The notes: generated by a model not told the origin, from the letters alone. Positions 40,236 to 49,520 are shown, counted from the stretch's first letter. The stretch: 64,000 bases of DNA from Mixta hanseatica (GCF_023517775.1 NZ_CP082904.1:2852001-2916000), one strand, 5' to 3'. Translations and numbers: made by a program.

Positions 40236-40928
40236 GTGATTTCCGTTACGCCGTCAATTGAATCATCGCTGGCTGACATTGCGCCAGGCTTCAGGGCGCT
40301 CAGCATTGTTGTCGAGGCTGCGCCAGTGCGCGATCCGCAGGTGGCGCAGCAGGCGCTGGATGAGGCCTGTCAGGCCGTGCAGCAACATGATTTCCCCTGG
40401 GCGGAAGCGCACCTGCAGGCGTGGAGCGAGGTGTTTAAGGCGTTTGGCGCGAAGCCTAAAAAGACGCCCTGCTCCGCCGAGGCGCTACGCAAAAGGGTAT
40501 TGAAAGAAGGCAGGCTGACCGCAATCGATCCGGTGGTAGATATTTATAATGCGATCAGCATTCGTTATGCGGTACCGGTCGGCGGTGAAAATCTGGCGGC
40601 TTATCAGGGTCAACCCCGGCTAACCCTTGCCGACGGCAGCGAACTTTTCGATACGGTAAAAGCGGGCGAACCGGCGATGGAATCCCCTGAACCGGGCGAA
40701 GCGATCTGGCGCGACGATCGGGGCGTTACCTGTCGGCGCTGGAACTGGCGTCAGGGCGTCAGGACCCGTCTGGATAGCCATGCGCAGCAAATGTGGTTTA
40801 TCCTGGAAAGCCTGCCGGCGATGCCGTTACCCGCCCTGCAAGAAGCAGGCGATACGCTAATCGCGCTGCTGACGCAGCTGATGCCGGGAATGAAAGCGCA
40901 CAGCCAGCTGATTACGCTGGAAAGTTGA
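40236..40928 (+). CDS. B3/B4 domain-containing protein
   Basis: A 230-residue protein starts at GTG 40236 with a GAGG ribosome-binding site. The B3/B4 fold is the module that forms the editing region of phenylalanyl-tRNA synthetase beta. Here it stands alone, with typical text such as KTPCSAEALRKRVLKEGRL, IDPVVDIYNAISIRYAVPVG and HAQQMWFILESLP. Free-standing members may act on mischarged aminoacyl-tRNA or small amino-acid-like ligands, but the role is not established. Divergent from the XRE-cupin regulator, which probably controls it. Confidence 0.82.
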   Translation: MISVTPSIESSLADIAPGFRALSIVVEAAPVRDPQVAQQALDEACQAVQQHDFPWAEAHLQAWSEVFKAFGAKPKKTPCSAEALRKRVLKEGRLTAIDPVVDIYNAISIRYAVPVGGENLAAYQGQPRLTLADGSELFDTVKAGEPAMESPEPGEAIWRDDRGVTCRRWNWRQGVRTRLDSHAQQMWFILESLPAMPLPALQEAGDTLIALLTQLMPGMKAHSQLITLES

Positions 40929-40984
40929 TCCTTACAGGCCATTGCCTAAACCCTGCCGCCTGGCGAAGTTATTTAATCTTTAAC

Positions 40985-41009
40985 AAGCCGCCAGGGCGGC
41001 TTTCTTTTT
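40985..41009 (+). terminator. Terminator after the B3/B4 gene
   Basis: AAGCCGCC / GGCGGCTT stem with an AG loop followed by TTTCTTTTT. It lies between the convergent B3/B4 gene and rcsC. Confidence 0.75.
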
Positions 41010-41036
41010 ATCACGCTGCGTTTAAATTCTTTGGTA

Positions 41037-43913
41037 CTACACGCCGCGCACTTTTCTCACGCGCTCGGCATAGATAGCCAGCGAAGTTTTTAACGTGTCC
41101 AGCGTCACCGGCTTCGACAGGCAGTTGTCCATTCCCGCCTCCATACAGCGTTGCTTCTCCTCCGCCAGGGCATTGGCGGTTACGCCAATAATCGGGAAGG
41201 TTTGTCCCAGCTGGCGCAGGCGCTGCGTAAGACGATAACCATCCATATTCGGCATATTCACATCGGTCAGCACGATATCAATTTCGCTGCGGCTGATAAC
41301 GTTAAGGGCATCCACCCCATCCTGCGCGGTTTTAACCCGGTAGCCCAGCGAGCTAAGCTGATCGGAAAGCAGCATACGGTTAATAGGATGATCGTCCACC
41401 ACCAGGATAAGAATGTCATGGTTATCAATGCCCGGCTGCTCCGGCACCGGCAGCGAAGCCAGGCCGTCCGGCACTTCAACCAGTACGCTGTAAATTCTGC
41501 CCAGCAGCGCTGGCAGTTCGTGCGGCATGGCGGTGCTATAGATCCAGCGTCCGGGTTTCAGCTCATACGGCACGTCAATATGCGCGCCGTCAAACATAAT
41601 CACCGCACGTACCGGCTGTTCCGGCTGGAAGTCGTAATCGGTAATGATCACGTCATCCGCCCGCCACTCCTGATCGTCCAGGCGCAAAACCTTGATCCCA
41701 TGCGCCTGCAACAGCCGCGTCATAAAGGCGGCCAGCGCATCGTTTCGCAGCGCCAGCCAGATCTGCTTATCTTCCAACCCTTCATGCAGCACCGGCGCCA
41801 TCACCTGGCTGTTATAGAGTGGAATACGCACGATAAACTGGCTGCCCATGCCCGGTTCCGACTCTACTTCAATATCGCCGTCCATCATATTGATCAGCTT
41901 TTCACAGATCGCCAGGCCAAGGCCGGTTCCCTGGAAGTTACGCTGTACGCCGGTGCCTACCTGGAAGAAGGGATCAAATAGTCGGGTGATCTCTTTGTTG
42001 GCGATGCCCACGCCGGTATCACGTACGCGCACCGCCAGATACCCCTGGCGGACATAGGCATGTAGAATAATGCAGCCGGTATGGGTAAATTTAATGGCGT
42101 TATTGAGCAGGTTGGAAATCACCTGCTGCAGGCGCATGGGATCGCCGTCCAGCGCGACCGGCACGTCGTATTCAATAAAGCAGTAGAGCGTCAGGCGCTT
42201 TTTCACCACCAGCGATAAATAGTTGGCGGTGATATGGGTAATGATCTCGCGCGGGGCAAAAGGACGCGGCTCGATTTGCAGCTGCTCCGACTCAATTTTA
42301 GAAAAGTCGAGAATATCGCTGATAATTTTCAGCAACAGGCTGGAAGAGTTATTCATCGCCGTTACCAGCGAGTCCACCCCTTTCGGCAGCTGCTTGGTCT
42401 GCAACAGATCGAGGTTGCCGATGATCCCATACAGCGGCGTACGCAGCTCATGACTGACGGTGGCGAGGAACATCGATTTAGACTGGCTGGCCTGCTCGGC
42501 CGCCTGCGCCATCTCCTGCAGCGACTCTTCCATTTTCACGCGCGCGCTAACATCCACCAGCACACAAATCGCCACGTTCTCATTGCGATAGCGTGAATGA
42601 ACAAAGCTGATTTGCAGGTTGGTATTGCTGCCGGTCAACAGGTCGACAAAGTTAACCTGCTGGCCGCTGATGATTTCCGTCAGTTTCTGGCGATCTTCCT
42701 GCGTTAGCATGGTGAGATAGTTATGCGCCAGCTCGTTACTGAGGATATTGGTGCCGTCGCGGGTGCGCAGAATACAGATGCCCACTGGCGCAGAGGCGAC
42801 GATCTTACGGTTAAACTGCTCATGCTCCTCCAGCCGATGCGCGTTCTCCTCCGCAGGCAGGAACATTCGGCGCTCAAACAGCCAGGCCAGGGTGAACAGA
42901 ATAATCGCGCTGATCAAATTCAGCAGGATGGCATTGATCATTAACAGCTTAAGCCGATCCACCAATACATCGGTCGGCACCGAATAGATGATGCTCAGGT
43001 TAGAAGGATGCAGGGTTTTCTTCAGCACCAGCTGCTTATAGCTGTCGACATAGCCAAACCAGGCTTTCCGATCGGGAATTTCATCCAGCGAGAAGGCGAC
43101 GCGCCCCCGATTGGATGAAAGCACCGGCTGATTAGCCTCATTAACCAGCGTGGCGGTAATCGGCAGGCTGCCCGGCGTAACAAAATCATCCAGACGAATG
43201 TTTTGCTCTATGCCTAACAGCGCCTCCAGCTTGTTAGCAATATAGATGGGCGTAACCATATAGAAATAGCCGATGCCCGGCTGCCCGTTATTGCTTACCC
43301 AGTAAAGGTTGCTTTTCCGCTCGTCTGCGCTGCTATTGCGATAGCGCAAAATACGCTCGTGCAGGGTTTTCACCGTACGCTCACGATCGACCGAGCCGTT
43401 GCCGATGCCGAAGTCAGCCATGCACATCCCTTCGCCGCCGATAAAAAAGACCCGGTTTAACTCATAGGCGGAGGCGAAGTTGGTTTTCCAGTAGTTGAGA
43501 AAATAGCTGAGCGACTCCAGCGAACTGCGCCAGGTGTTGCTCATGGCGGAGCAGTTGGTATTGTCGACCAGCGGATAGAATTGCGGCATGGTGACTTTGC
43601 CGGGAAAGACGCCGTTCAGCACGTCCGTGCCGTTAGCGCTGCTGTTCAGGCGGTTTTCCGCAATATACTTTAGCTCGCGGGTGATATCGGTAGAGTGGCG
43701 CACGTACCACTGCGCCTGATCGTAGTTAAGCGTAAACTCTTGACGCACCTGCGCTTCTTGCTCATGCAGAATGCTGATAACGTAAAATGCGGTTAACAGC
43801 GCTCCCAGCGACCAGAGCATCAGCGCCAGCGCGCGAAACAGGTAGCGGGAAATCCTTAGCGTAGTGCGAAACGAAACGAGATATTTCAAGGGAAACCTGG
43901 GCGCAACCGCCAA
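41037..43913 (-). CDS. rcsC: Hybrid sensor histidine kinase RcsC
   Basis: The entry kinase of the Rcs phosphorelay has 958 residues, in an inner membrane with a large periplasmic domain. Membrane helices lie at about 22-45 and 315-338. A PAS-like linker precedes the dimerisation/phospho-His box FLATVSHELRTPLYGIIG (about 485). The ATPase has NLLNNAIKF (N box), DTGVGI (G1) and GTGLGLAI (G2). An ABL domain follows, and the C-terminal receiver carries the phospho-Asp in IVLTDVNMPNMDGY. It is convergent with the rcsDB unit, from which it is separated here by two extra genes. Confidence 0.97.
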   Translation of the reverse strand: MAVAPRFPLKYLVSFRTTLRISRYLFRALALMLWSLGALLTAFYVISILHEQEAQVRQEFTLNYDQAQWYVRHSTDITRELKYIAENRLNSSANGTDVLNGVFPGKVTMPQFYPLVDNTNCSAMSNTWRSSLESLSYFLNYWKTNFASAYELNRVFFIGGEGMCMADFGIGNGSVDRERTVKTLHERILRYRNSSADERKSNLYWVSNNGQPGIGYFYMVTPIYIANKLEALLGIEQNIRLDDFVTPGSLPITATLVNEANQPVLSSNRGRVAFSLDEIPDRKAWFGYVDSYKQLVLKKTLHPSNLSIIYSVPTDVLVDRLKLLMINAILLNLISAIILFTLAWLFERRMFLPAEENAHRLEEHEQFNRKIVASAPVGICILRTRDGTNILSNELAHNYLTMLTQEDRQKLTEIISGQQVNFVDLLTGSNTNLQISFVHSRYRNENVAICVLVDVSARVKMEESLQEMAQAAEQASQSKSMFLATVSHELRTPLYGIIGNLDLLQTKQLPKGVDSLVTAMNNSSSLLLKIISDILDFSKIESEQLQIEPRPFAPREIITHITANYLSLVVKKRLTLYCFIEYDVPVALDGDPMRLQQVISNLLNNAIKFTHTGCIILHAYVRQGYLAVRVRDTGVGIANKEITRLFDPFFQVGTGVQRNFQGTGLGLAICEKLINMMDGDIEVESEPGMGSQFIVRIPLYNSQVMAPVLHEGLEDKQIWLALRNDALAAFMTRLLQAHGIKVLRLDDQEWRADDVIITDYDFQPEQPVRAVIMFDGAHIDVPYELKPGRWIYSTAMPHELPALLGRIYSVLVEVPDGLASLPVPEQPGIDNHDILILVVDDHPINRMLLSDQLSSLGYRVKTAQDGVDALNVISRSEIDIVLTDVNMPNMDGYRLTQRLRQLGQTFPIIGVTANALAEEKQRCMEAGMDNCLSKPVTLDTLKTSLAIYAERVRKVRGV

Positions 43914-44367
43914 TGAGTAATATTTTTTGATCCCGATACAGTAGCGTCAGGCGGCGAAAAAAGCCAGACGTTGGCCACTAGCGCGCAGTGTTAAACCGGG
44001 CGATAGCGCGAAAATAAGAAATTGCCCCGATCCCTCGCCATGACACCGCCCAGCTATTGATCATTTTTTACACAGGTCGTGACAGGTATCACGGTCTGTT
44101 AAATAAAATTATGCGACTAATTAACGACAATAAACAATAAAATGAAAATCAGAAAAAATAACAAACAGAAAATCATTATCTTTATATGGACTGAAATTAT
44201 ATAAACACAACATAATTAGCATGACAAGCAATTCATCACTCAGTGTTAAATCTGTTTTTAGTGGTTTACTTTACTCTTAAAGATACCGGAAAAATAATAA
44301 CCAGGGTGAATTAATTTACTTGCCTGGAAAATATTCACATGTTTAAAGCCGTGGCATTAAGTATATG
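43914..44367. other. Intergenic region upstream of rcsC and the RiPP island
   Basis: The rcsC-proximal part has normal base composition. From about 44090 it becomes very AT-rich, marking the left border of the accessory island. The rcsC promoter should lie here. No ORF or RNA gene is supported. Confidence 0.5.
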
Positions 44368-44490
44368 CCCTAAATAATTCATGTTGCAGGAAGGCGGCCA
44401 CGCAGCGAATTCCCGGGAGCTTACACCGATAAGTGACCAGGATGAGCGAGGAGGGCCAACGCACAGGCAGCTTGAAGTATAACGGGTATA
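44368..44490 (-). repeat. ERIC element (near full length)
   Basis: About 123 bases contain the enterobacterial repetitive intergenic consensus text: CCTAAATAATTC at one end, GGGAGCTTACACCGATAAGTGACC in the middle (compare ERIC primer cores) and CAGCTTGAAGTATAACGGGTATA at the other end. The length fits the 127-base family. It sits about 75 bases upstream of the RiPP precursor and can fold into a long imperfect hairpin. Confidence 0.85.
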
Positions 44491-44563
44491 AAGGCTGCTT
44501 TGATACGATAAGCAGCAGATGTAGTAATCGTTACGTAATCACGATATCCAAAAGGAGATTGAA

Positions 44564-44728
44564 ATGAATATTACTATTAACGACCTTAAAAAAATGCTGT
44601 TGAATACCGAAAAAAACAGATCGCCAGCCGTAGAGAAAGAGTCAATAGAAGAATTATCTACTGACGATTTAACTAACGTTGGCGGAGGATGGTTTAGAGC
44701 CTATCTTCGCTGGAGTCGAAGCTTCTAA
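44564..44728 (+). CDS. RiPP precursor peptide, Xye/triceptide-like (54 residues)
   Basis: ATG 44564 is preceded by a strong AAAGGAGA. The N-terminal 41 residues form a polar leader (MNITINDLKKMLLN..., then EELSTDDLTNV) ending in Gly-Gly, the cleavage signal for C39-peptidase exporters. The core is GWFRAYLRWSRSF followed by TAA. It holds three aromatic-x-Arg triplets (WFR, YLR, WSR), the pattern that radical SAM/SPASM enzymes of the Xye class close into three-residue cyclophanes by joining the ring to a side chain two residues on. The last five residues WSRSF resemble the end of darobactin (WNWSKSF). Maturase, adaptor and exporter genes follow. It is too short for routine gene callers. Cross-links and target are inferences. 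Confidence 0.82.
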   Translation: MNITINDLKKMLLNTEKNRSPAVEKESIEELSTDDLTNVGGGWFRAYLRWSRSF

Positions 44729-44746
44729 GTCAGCTTCTGATTTAAC

Positions 44747-44776
44747 CCCTAAATAATTCAGGTTGCAGGAAGGCGG
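44747..44776 (-). repeat. Partial ERIC arm downstream of the precursor gene
   Basis: CCCTAAATAATTCAGGTTGCAGGAAGGCGG repeats the end of the element at 44368 (one mismatch over the 30 bases) in the same orientation. The following bases diverge, apart from a CACTCACTTAC fragment near 44806. The precursor gene is therefore bracketed by direct copies of an ERIC arm. Confidence 0.7.
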
Positions 44777-44844
44777 AAAGTAAGCGATACACTCGTCAGA
44801 ACACCACCCACTCACTTACAGCCTGAAACATAAAGGGAATAACC

Positions 44845-44875
44845 GAAGAATAAGGCTAATTTAGCCTTATTCTTC
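44845..44875 (+). terminator. Perfect 15-bp inverted repeat between precursor and maturase genes
   Basis: GAAGAATAAGGCTAA and its exact reverse complement flank a single T. The stem is AT-rich and lacks a long T tail, so it could act as a leaky terminator or RNA-processing/stability element that keeps precursor mRNA in excess over the enzyme genes. It could also be a dyad bound by a regulator. Confidence 0.5.
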
Positions 44876-44909
44876 ATCAACCCATTTCTTGATGATAAGA
44901 GACTTCAGC

Positions 44910-46090
44910 ATGTCTAAAAAAATTGATATCCTGGAAATTATTTTAAAAGTGACAGAGCGCTGTAATATCGCCTGTCGCTACTGCTATTATTTCGAAGGCG
45001 ATAATCGGGACTTTACCGATAAGCCCGGAGTAATGAGTAAGAAAACGGTTATACAATTAGCAAACTACCTAAAAGAAACCGTTGCGGCGCATCAAATCGA
45101 TATCTTACGCATAGATATTCACGGCGGCGAACCGCTTATGATGGGGAAAAAACGATTAGAAGAAATGCTGCTGATTTTGTCTGAAGCATTGAAAAAATAT
45201 GCACGCTAGAGTTTGTCCTACAATGTAACGGGACGCTTATCGATGATGACTGGATTAATATTTTTGCCAAATATCAGGTTGCTGCATCAGTGAGTCTGGA
45301 TGGTGATGCGATTACTCATAATTTGAATCGTATTGATCGACGAGGTAAAGGAACTTACCACAGAGTCATGGCAGGGTTATCGCAGCTGATCGCAGCCAGT
45401 AAAGATAATAAATTACCTTATCCGGGAATAATATGCGTGATTAACCCTGATAAAAATGGCAAACGCATTTTCAGATATTTTGTTGACGAGATTAAAACGC
45501 CATATATATCTTTTATCGAACCTGACTTCACTATTGATGAAATGAATGAAAAACGGGTAGAAGGCATAGGAAATTTTTTGCTGGACGTTTATCAGGAATG
45601 GGAAAAAAATAACACCCCAAAAATCAACAGGCATATGTCGCTGAGAGTTTTTAACGATTTACTCAGCATATTAATGATTAGCGGAACAGAATATGAAAAA
45701 ATAAAAAAAGTCAATTATGTTGTGATTACTGTCAGATCGGACGGCTATATCAACCCTGATGATATATTAAGAAATACGCACCCAGAATTATTTAATCAGA
45801 ACTATAACTTAGCCAACAGCACGTTAGAAGAATTCATCACGTCAGAAGCTATTCTGGGACTCTACAGGGGCATTTTTACTTTACCCGAGCAATGTCAGGC
45901 ATGCGGAGTAAGGAAATTATGCAGGAATGGCTTCTGTTTTGGTTCTTTACCACACAGGTACAGTAAAGAAAATGGCATGAATAATATCAACCTATTTTGC
46001 AAATTTTATCAGGAAATTTGCATCAGATTATGTAATTATGCAATTAACAAAGGAAAAACCTTTGCTGAAATTGAAAATGCCATTTACTAG
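44910..46090 (+). pseudogene. Radical SAM/SPASM peptide maturase (Xye-like), -1 frameshift
   Basis: Two frames (44910-45209 and the one ending at 46090) together encode a maturase of about 393 residues. The first has the 4Fe-4S motif CNIACRYC (CxxxCxxC) near residue 20 and IDIHGGEPLMMG, the SAM-binding GGE region. The second continues TLEFVLQCNGTLIDDDWI, VAASVSLDGD and a C-terminal SPASM domain (CQACGVRKLCRNGFC and later Cys residues) for auxiliary clusters. They join by a -1 shift at TTG AAA AAA TAT (about 45191-45202). One extra A in the A6 run would restore the gene. In Xye-type systems this enzyme installs the cyclophane cross-links on the precursor. If the shift is real, the pathway would be inactive or rely on slippage. 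Confidence 0.85.
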
Positions 46091-46113
46091 ATTGTCCCCA
46101 TGGATCATTCGTT

Positions 46114-47385
46114 ATGAATAAAATAAAAAAATTATTCCGAGCTGAAGCCATAAATTACCAACAGGAGAGATTTACCGGACATATTTTATTAACTAGACCT
46201 TTAAGTCTGACGGTTATCAGCGCTTTTTTTGTTATTTTAATTACAGCTATAATTATATTTTTTGTTTTTTTTACCTACACCAGAAAAACGCAGGTTAAAG
46301 GCGTATTACTTCCTGTTCAACGCATTATCAGAATTAGCGCTATTGAACCAAGTTTCGTTAATAAAGTGTTAGTACATGAGGGGCAAAAAATCGCCACTGG
46401 TGATCCCCTGTTTACATTATCGAATGAACGTTTTAGCTCAATTCAGGGAACAAACGGTGAAGAGATTCATAAATTGCTGCTGGAGCGTAAAGAAAATCTG
46501 GCAAAGGATTATCAGGTGATCAAAGCACAGCTTGCCTGGAAAAAAGCAGGCTTGCAAAAAAGGATTTCCAATTTAAACAAGGAAGAGCAGCTAACTATGG
46601 AGTCAATCAAAGTCCAAAAAGAACAGATAACGTTGTTTACCGATATTGTAAACCGCTATATTAAATTATTGCAGAATAATTTTGTGAGCCAGCTTGAATT
46701 AAATGAAAAAAAATCACAACTCTTCGTAAAAAAAAGTGATTCTATAGAATTAAAAAAGCAGTTAGCGGCTCTAACCAGAGAACAGGATAACGTTCGGTCT
46801 GAGCTTGAGCAACTATTATTACAGGAAAAGAGAGAATACTCACTTTACCAACGTGAAATCAACCTTATCCAAAAAGATATATTAGAAACGAACGCCCAAA
46901 AGAGTATGCATATTGTCGCACCTCAGAACGGAGTAATTAGCACAATCGTTATTTCTGAGGGGCAAAATATAGAAGAATATACGCTACTGGCAACGTTAAT
47001 ACCTGAAAATACAACCTTAGAGGCCAATCTGTTTATACCTTCAGATTCCATAGGATTTTTAAAACAAGGAATGCCTGTTTTATTACAGTATCAGGCCTAT
47101 CCATACCAAAAATTTGGTCAGTATCGCAGCATTATCCATGAAATATCCCGCAACACTCTACAACCCAGTGATTTACTAAACCTTGGAATCAATGTCAAAT
47201 CAGTAGAAAATCAAACGGCACTTTATCGTATTCGCTTAAAACTTGACAGCCAGGAAATAAAAGCTTATGGCATGAAATACCCATTAAAAACAGGTATGGA
47301 ATTTTCAGCCAGCATTTTGTTAGAAGAGAGGAAAATATATGAATGGATTCTTGAGCCTTTATATAGCATCAGAGGAACTTTGTGA
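46114..47385 (+). CDS. HlyD-family bacteriocin secretion adaptor
   Basis: A protein of 423 residues with a single N-terminal membrane helix (about 31-53, FVILITAIIIFFVFF), a lipoyl-like strand (GVLLPVQRIIRISAIEPSFV), a long coiled-coil hairpin rich in Lys/Glu/Gln (about 125-265), the return strand APQNGVISTIVISEGQNI and a C-terminal barrel. This is the layout of adaptors paired with C39 exporters (CvaA/HlyD type). The next gene overlaps its end by four bases, so the two are translationally coupled. Codon use is AT-rich like the rest of the island. It bridges the exporter to an outer-membrane channel, presumably TolC, as none is encoded in the island. Confidence 0.9.
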   Translation: MNKIKKLFRAEAINYQQERFTGHILLTRPLSLTVISAFFVILITAIIIFFVFFTYTRKTQVKGVLLPVQRIIRISAIEPSFVNKVLVHEGQKIATGDPLFTLSNERFSSIQGTNGEEIHKLLLERKENLAKDYQVIKAQLAWKKAGLQKRISNLNKEEQLTMESIKVQKEQITLFTDIVNRYIKLLQNNFVSQLELNEKKSQLFVKKSDSIELKKQLAALTREQDNVRSELEQLLLQEKREYSLYQREINLIQKDILETNAQKSMHIVAPQNGVISTIVISEGQNIEEYTLLATLIPENTTLEANLFIPSDSIGFLKQGMPVLLQYQAYPYQKFGQYRSIIHEISRNTLQPSDLLNLGINVKSVENQTALYRIRLKLDSQEIKAYGMKYPLKTGMEFSASILLEERKIYEWILEPLYSIRGTL

Positions 47386-49520
47386 TGGCATATAGTAAGT
47401 TAAACATCAATTTTAACTTAACCAGACGCTTGCCAGTAATATTGCAAACGGAAACTTCTGAGTGCGGACTGGCCTGTATAACTATGATCGCCAATTACTG
47501 GGGCTGTGATTATAATTTATTGGATATAAGACGGCGTTTTTTATTGTCATATCGTGGAACAACATTAAAAGATCTGGTTACTATTGCTGAAGATCTCCAG
47601 TTTACTTCCCGGCCTGTAAGAATAGAGCTGGAGCAGCTTCACCATCTGAAATGCCCATGTATATTACACTGGAACTTTAATCACTTCGTTGTACTGAAGA
47701 AAGCAAACCGTCGCTATCTTATTATCCACGATCCCGGCGTGGGTAACTGTAAAATTTCTTTCGGGAAATGTTCCCATCATTTTACTGGCATCGCGCTTGA
47801 ATTAATGCCCAAACATTCCTTTAAGGAAGAAAAGAGCAGAATAAAAGTCTCTTTTTCTTCGGTTATGGGAAAAATAACAGGACTTAAAAAAGGTTTATTA
47901 CAGCTGGTGTTACTGGGAATAATGTTACAATTTTGTACGCTTATGGGTCCCCTTTACTTACAATGGATAGTTGACGAAGCTATAGTTACCGCCGATCGCA
48001 ACTTGATTATGGTTCTGGGTATTGGCTTTCTCCTACTCGTCTTTTTGCGCACCGCTATCGAAGCTATTCGTTCATGGTTAACAACCATTTTATCTACCCA
48101 GCTTAATTTCCAATGGGCGGGCAATGTTTTTTCTCATGTACTGAAACTACCTTTAGCGTGGTTCCAGCGGCGGCACTTAGGCGATATAACATCAAGATTT
48201 AATTCTATCCAGGAGATTCAGGACGGCCTAACCACCAAAGTCGTCACCGGTATTTTAGATGGTTTGCTCGTGATAAGTACGCTTTTAATGATGTTTCTAT
48301 ATAGCGCCAGGTTAGCTATTATTTCTTTTTTCGCCATATTACTCTATGCTGGATTAAGATGGCTAGCGTTCAAAAAACAGCGCTACGCTACTTCGGAATT
48401 TATCATTAACAGAGCTAACCAAGAAAGTTATTTTTTAGAATCTATGCGCGGCATACAAAGCATACGCCTGTATGGTAATGCGGAGTATCGTCATATAGGC
48501 TGGATAAATTTGTTAGCAAAAGAGTTCAACGCTAACCTGATACTGGAAAGATTAAGCATTTCTTTTCAGGCTGCAAATACGCTACTTTTTAATGCTGAAA
48601 GAATTATTATAATATGGCTGGCGGCTTTATTTATTTTAAACAATGAATTTTCTGTAGGTATGCTCCTTGCTTTTATGTCCTATAAAGAGCAATTAAGCGA
48701 GCGTATTGTTTCTTTGATTGATAACCTTTGTACTATAGCCATGTTAAAATTACACGTTGAGCGTCTGGCTGATGTTGTGTTTAGCCCGCCGGAAAAACAC
48801 CCGCCATACCCGGAAACGTTTCATTACGATATTCACAAACTGACAACGCAGATAAAGTTAAGAAATGTCTGCTTTCGTTACTCCACTTATGAACCTTTTA
48901 TCTTAGAAAATATCAACTTAACTATCCCAGCGAATCAGTCAATCGCTATTACCGGCCCGTCCGGTTGCGGAAAAACCACATTATTGAAATTATTATTAGG
49001 ATTACTAACCCCAACAGCAGGTGTAATATTGATCGGTAATGTTCCCTTGACGCGCCTTAATGTTACCAGCCTCAGAACTATTATTGGCAGTGTAATGCAA
49101 GATGACCATCTATTTTCTGGCAGCATAGCCGATAACATCTGCTTCTTTGCTGCTGAGCCAGACAGGGAACGGATTGAGTCCTGCGCGGCGATGGCCGTTA
49201 TTCATGATGAAATCTTAGCTATGCCCATGGGTTACAATACTTTGATTGGCGATATCGGTAGCGGTCTGTCCGGAGGGCAAAAACAGCGGATATTACTCGC
49301 CCGAGCGCTATACCGGCAGCCGAAAATACTGGCGCTGGACGAAGCGACAAGCCATTTAGATACAGGTAATGAACAGGCGGTAAATCGTATAATTTCGAAA
49401 TTCAACTTAACCAAATTAATTGTTGCACACAGAAAAGAGACGATTATGATGGCTAACAGAGTACTCACAATAGAAAAAGCAAACATTATTTCTGATTACT
49501 ACAATGAAAGAGCCAGTTAG
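47382..49520 (+). CDS. Peptidase-containing ABC exporter (C39 domain)
   Basis: A 712-residue bacteriocin-type exporter that removes the leader while transporting the core. The N-terminal C39 protease domain (about 15-145) keeps the catalytic Cys in QTETSECGLACI, His in HWNFNHFVVL and Asp in IIHDPG. Six membrane helices follow (about 165-455). The ATPase has Walker A GPSGCGKTT, signature LSGGQKQR, Walker B ILALDEATSHLD and switch His in IVAHRKE. It should cut the 54-residue precursor after Gly-Gly. Unlike the type I system ABC protein at 13.8 kb, its protease triad is intact, so it could also process the microcin-like peptide near 0.6 kb. Confidence 0.94.
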   Translation: MMAYSKLNINFNLTRRLPVILQTETSECGLACITMIANYWGCDYNLLDIRRRFLLSYRGTTLKDLVTIAEDLQFTSRPVRIELEQLHHLKCPCILHWNFNHFVVLKKANRRYLIIHDPGVGNCKISFGKCSHHFTGIALELMPKHSFKEEKSRIKVSFSSVMGKITGLKKGLLQLVLLGIMLQFCTLMGPLYLQWIVDEAIVTADRNLIMVLGIGFLLLVFLRTAIEAIRSWLTTILSTQLNFQWAGNVFSHVLKLPLAWFQRRHLGDITSRFNSIQEIQDGLTTKVVTGILDGLLVISTLLMMFLYSARLAIISFFAILLYAGLRWLAFKKQRYATSEFIINRANQESYFLESMRGIQSIRLYGNAEYRHIGWINLLAKEFNANLILERLSISFQAANTLLFNAERIIIIWLAALFILNNEFSVGMLLAFMSYKEQLSERIVSLIDNLCTIAMLKLHVERLADVVFSPPEKHPPYPETFHYDIHKLTTQIKLRNVCFRYSTYEPFILENINLTIPANQSIAITGPSGCGKTTLLKLLLGLLTPTAGVILIGNVPLTRLNVTSLRTIIGSVMQDDHLFSGSIADNICFFAAEPDRERIESCAAMAVIHDEILAMPMGYNTLIGDIGSGLSGGQKQRILLARALYRQPKILALDEATSHLDTGNEQAVNRIISKFNLTKLIVAHRKETIMMANRVLTIEKANIISDYYNERAS

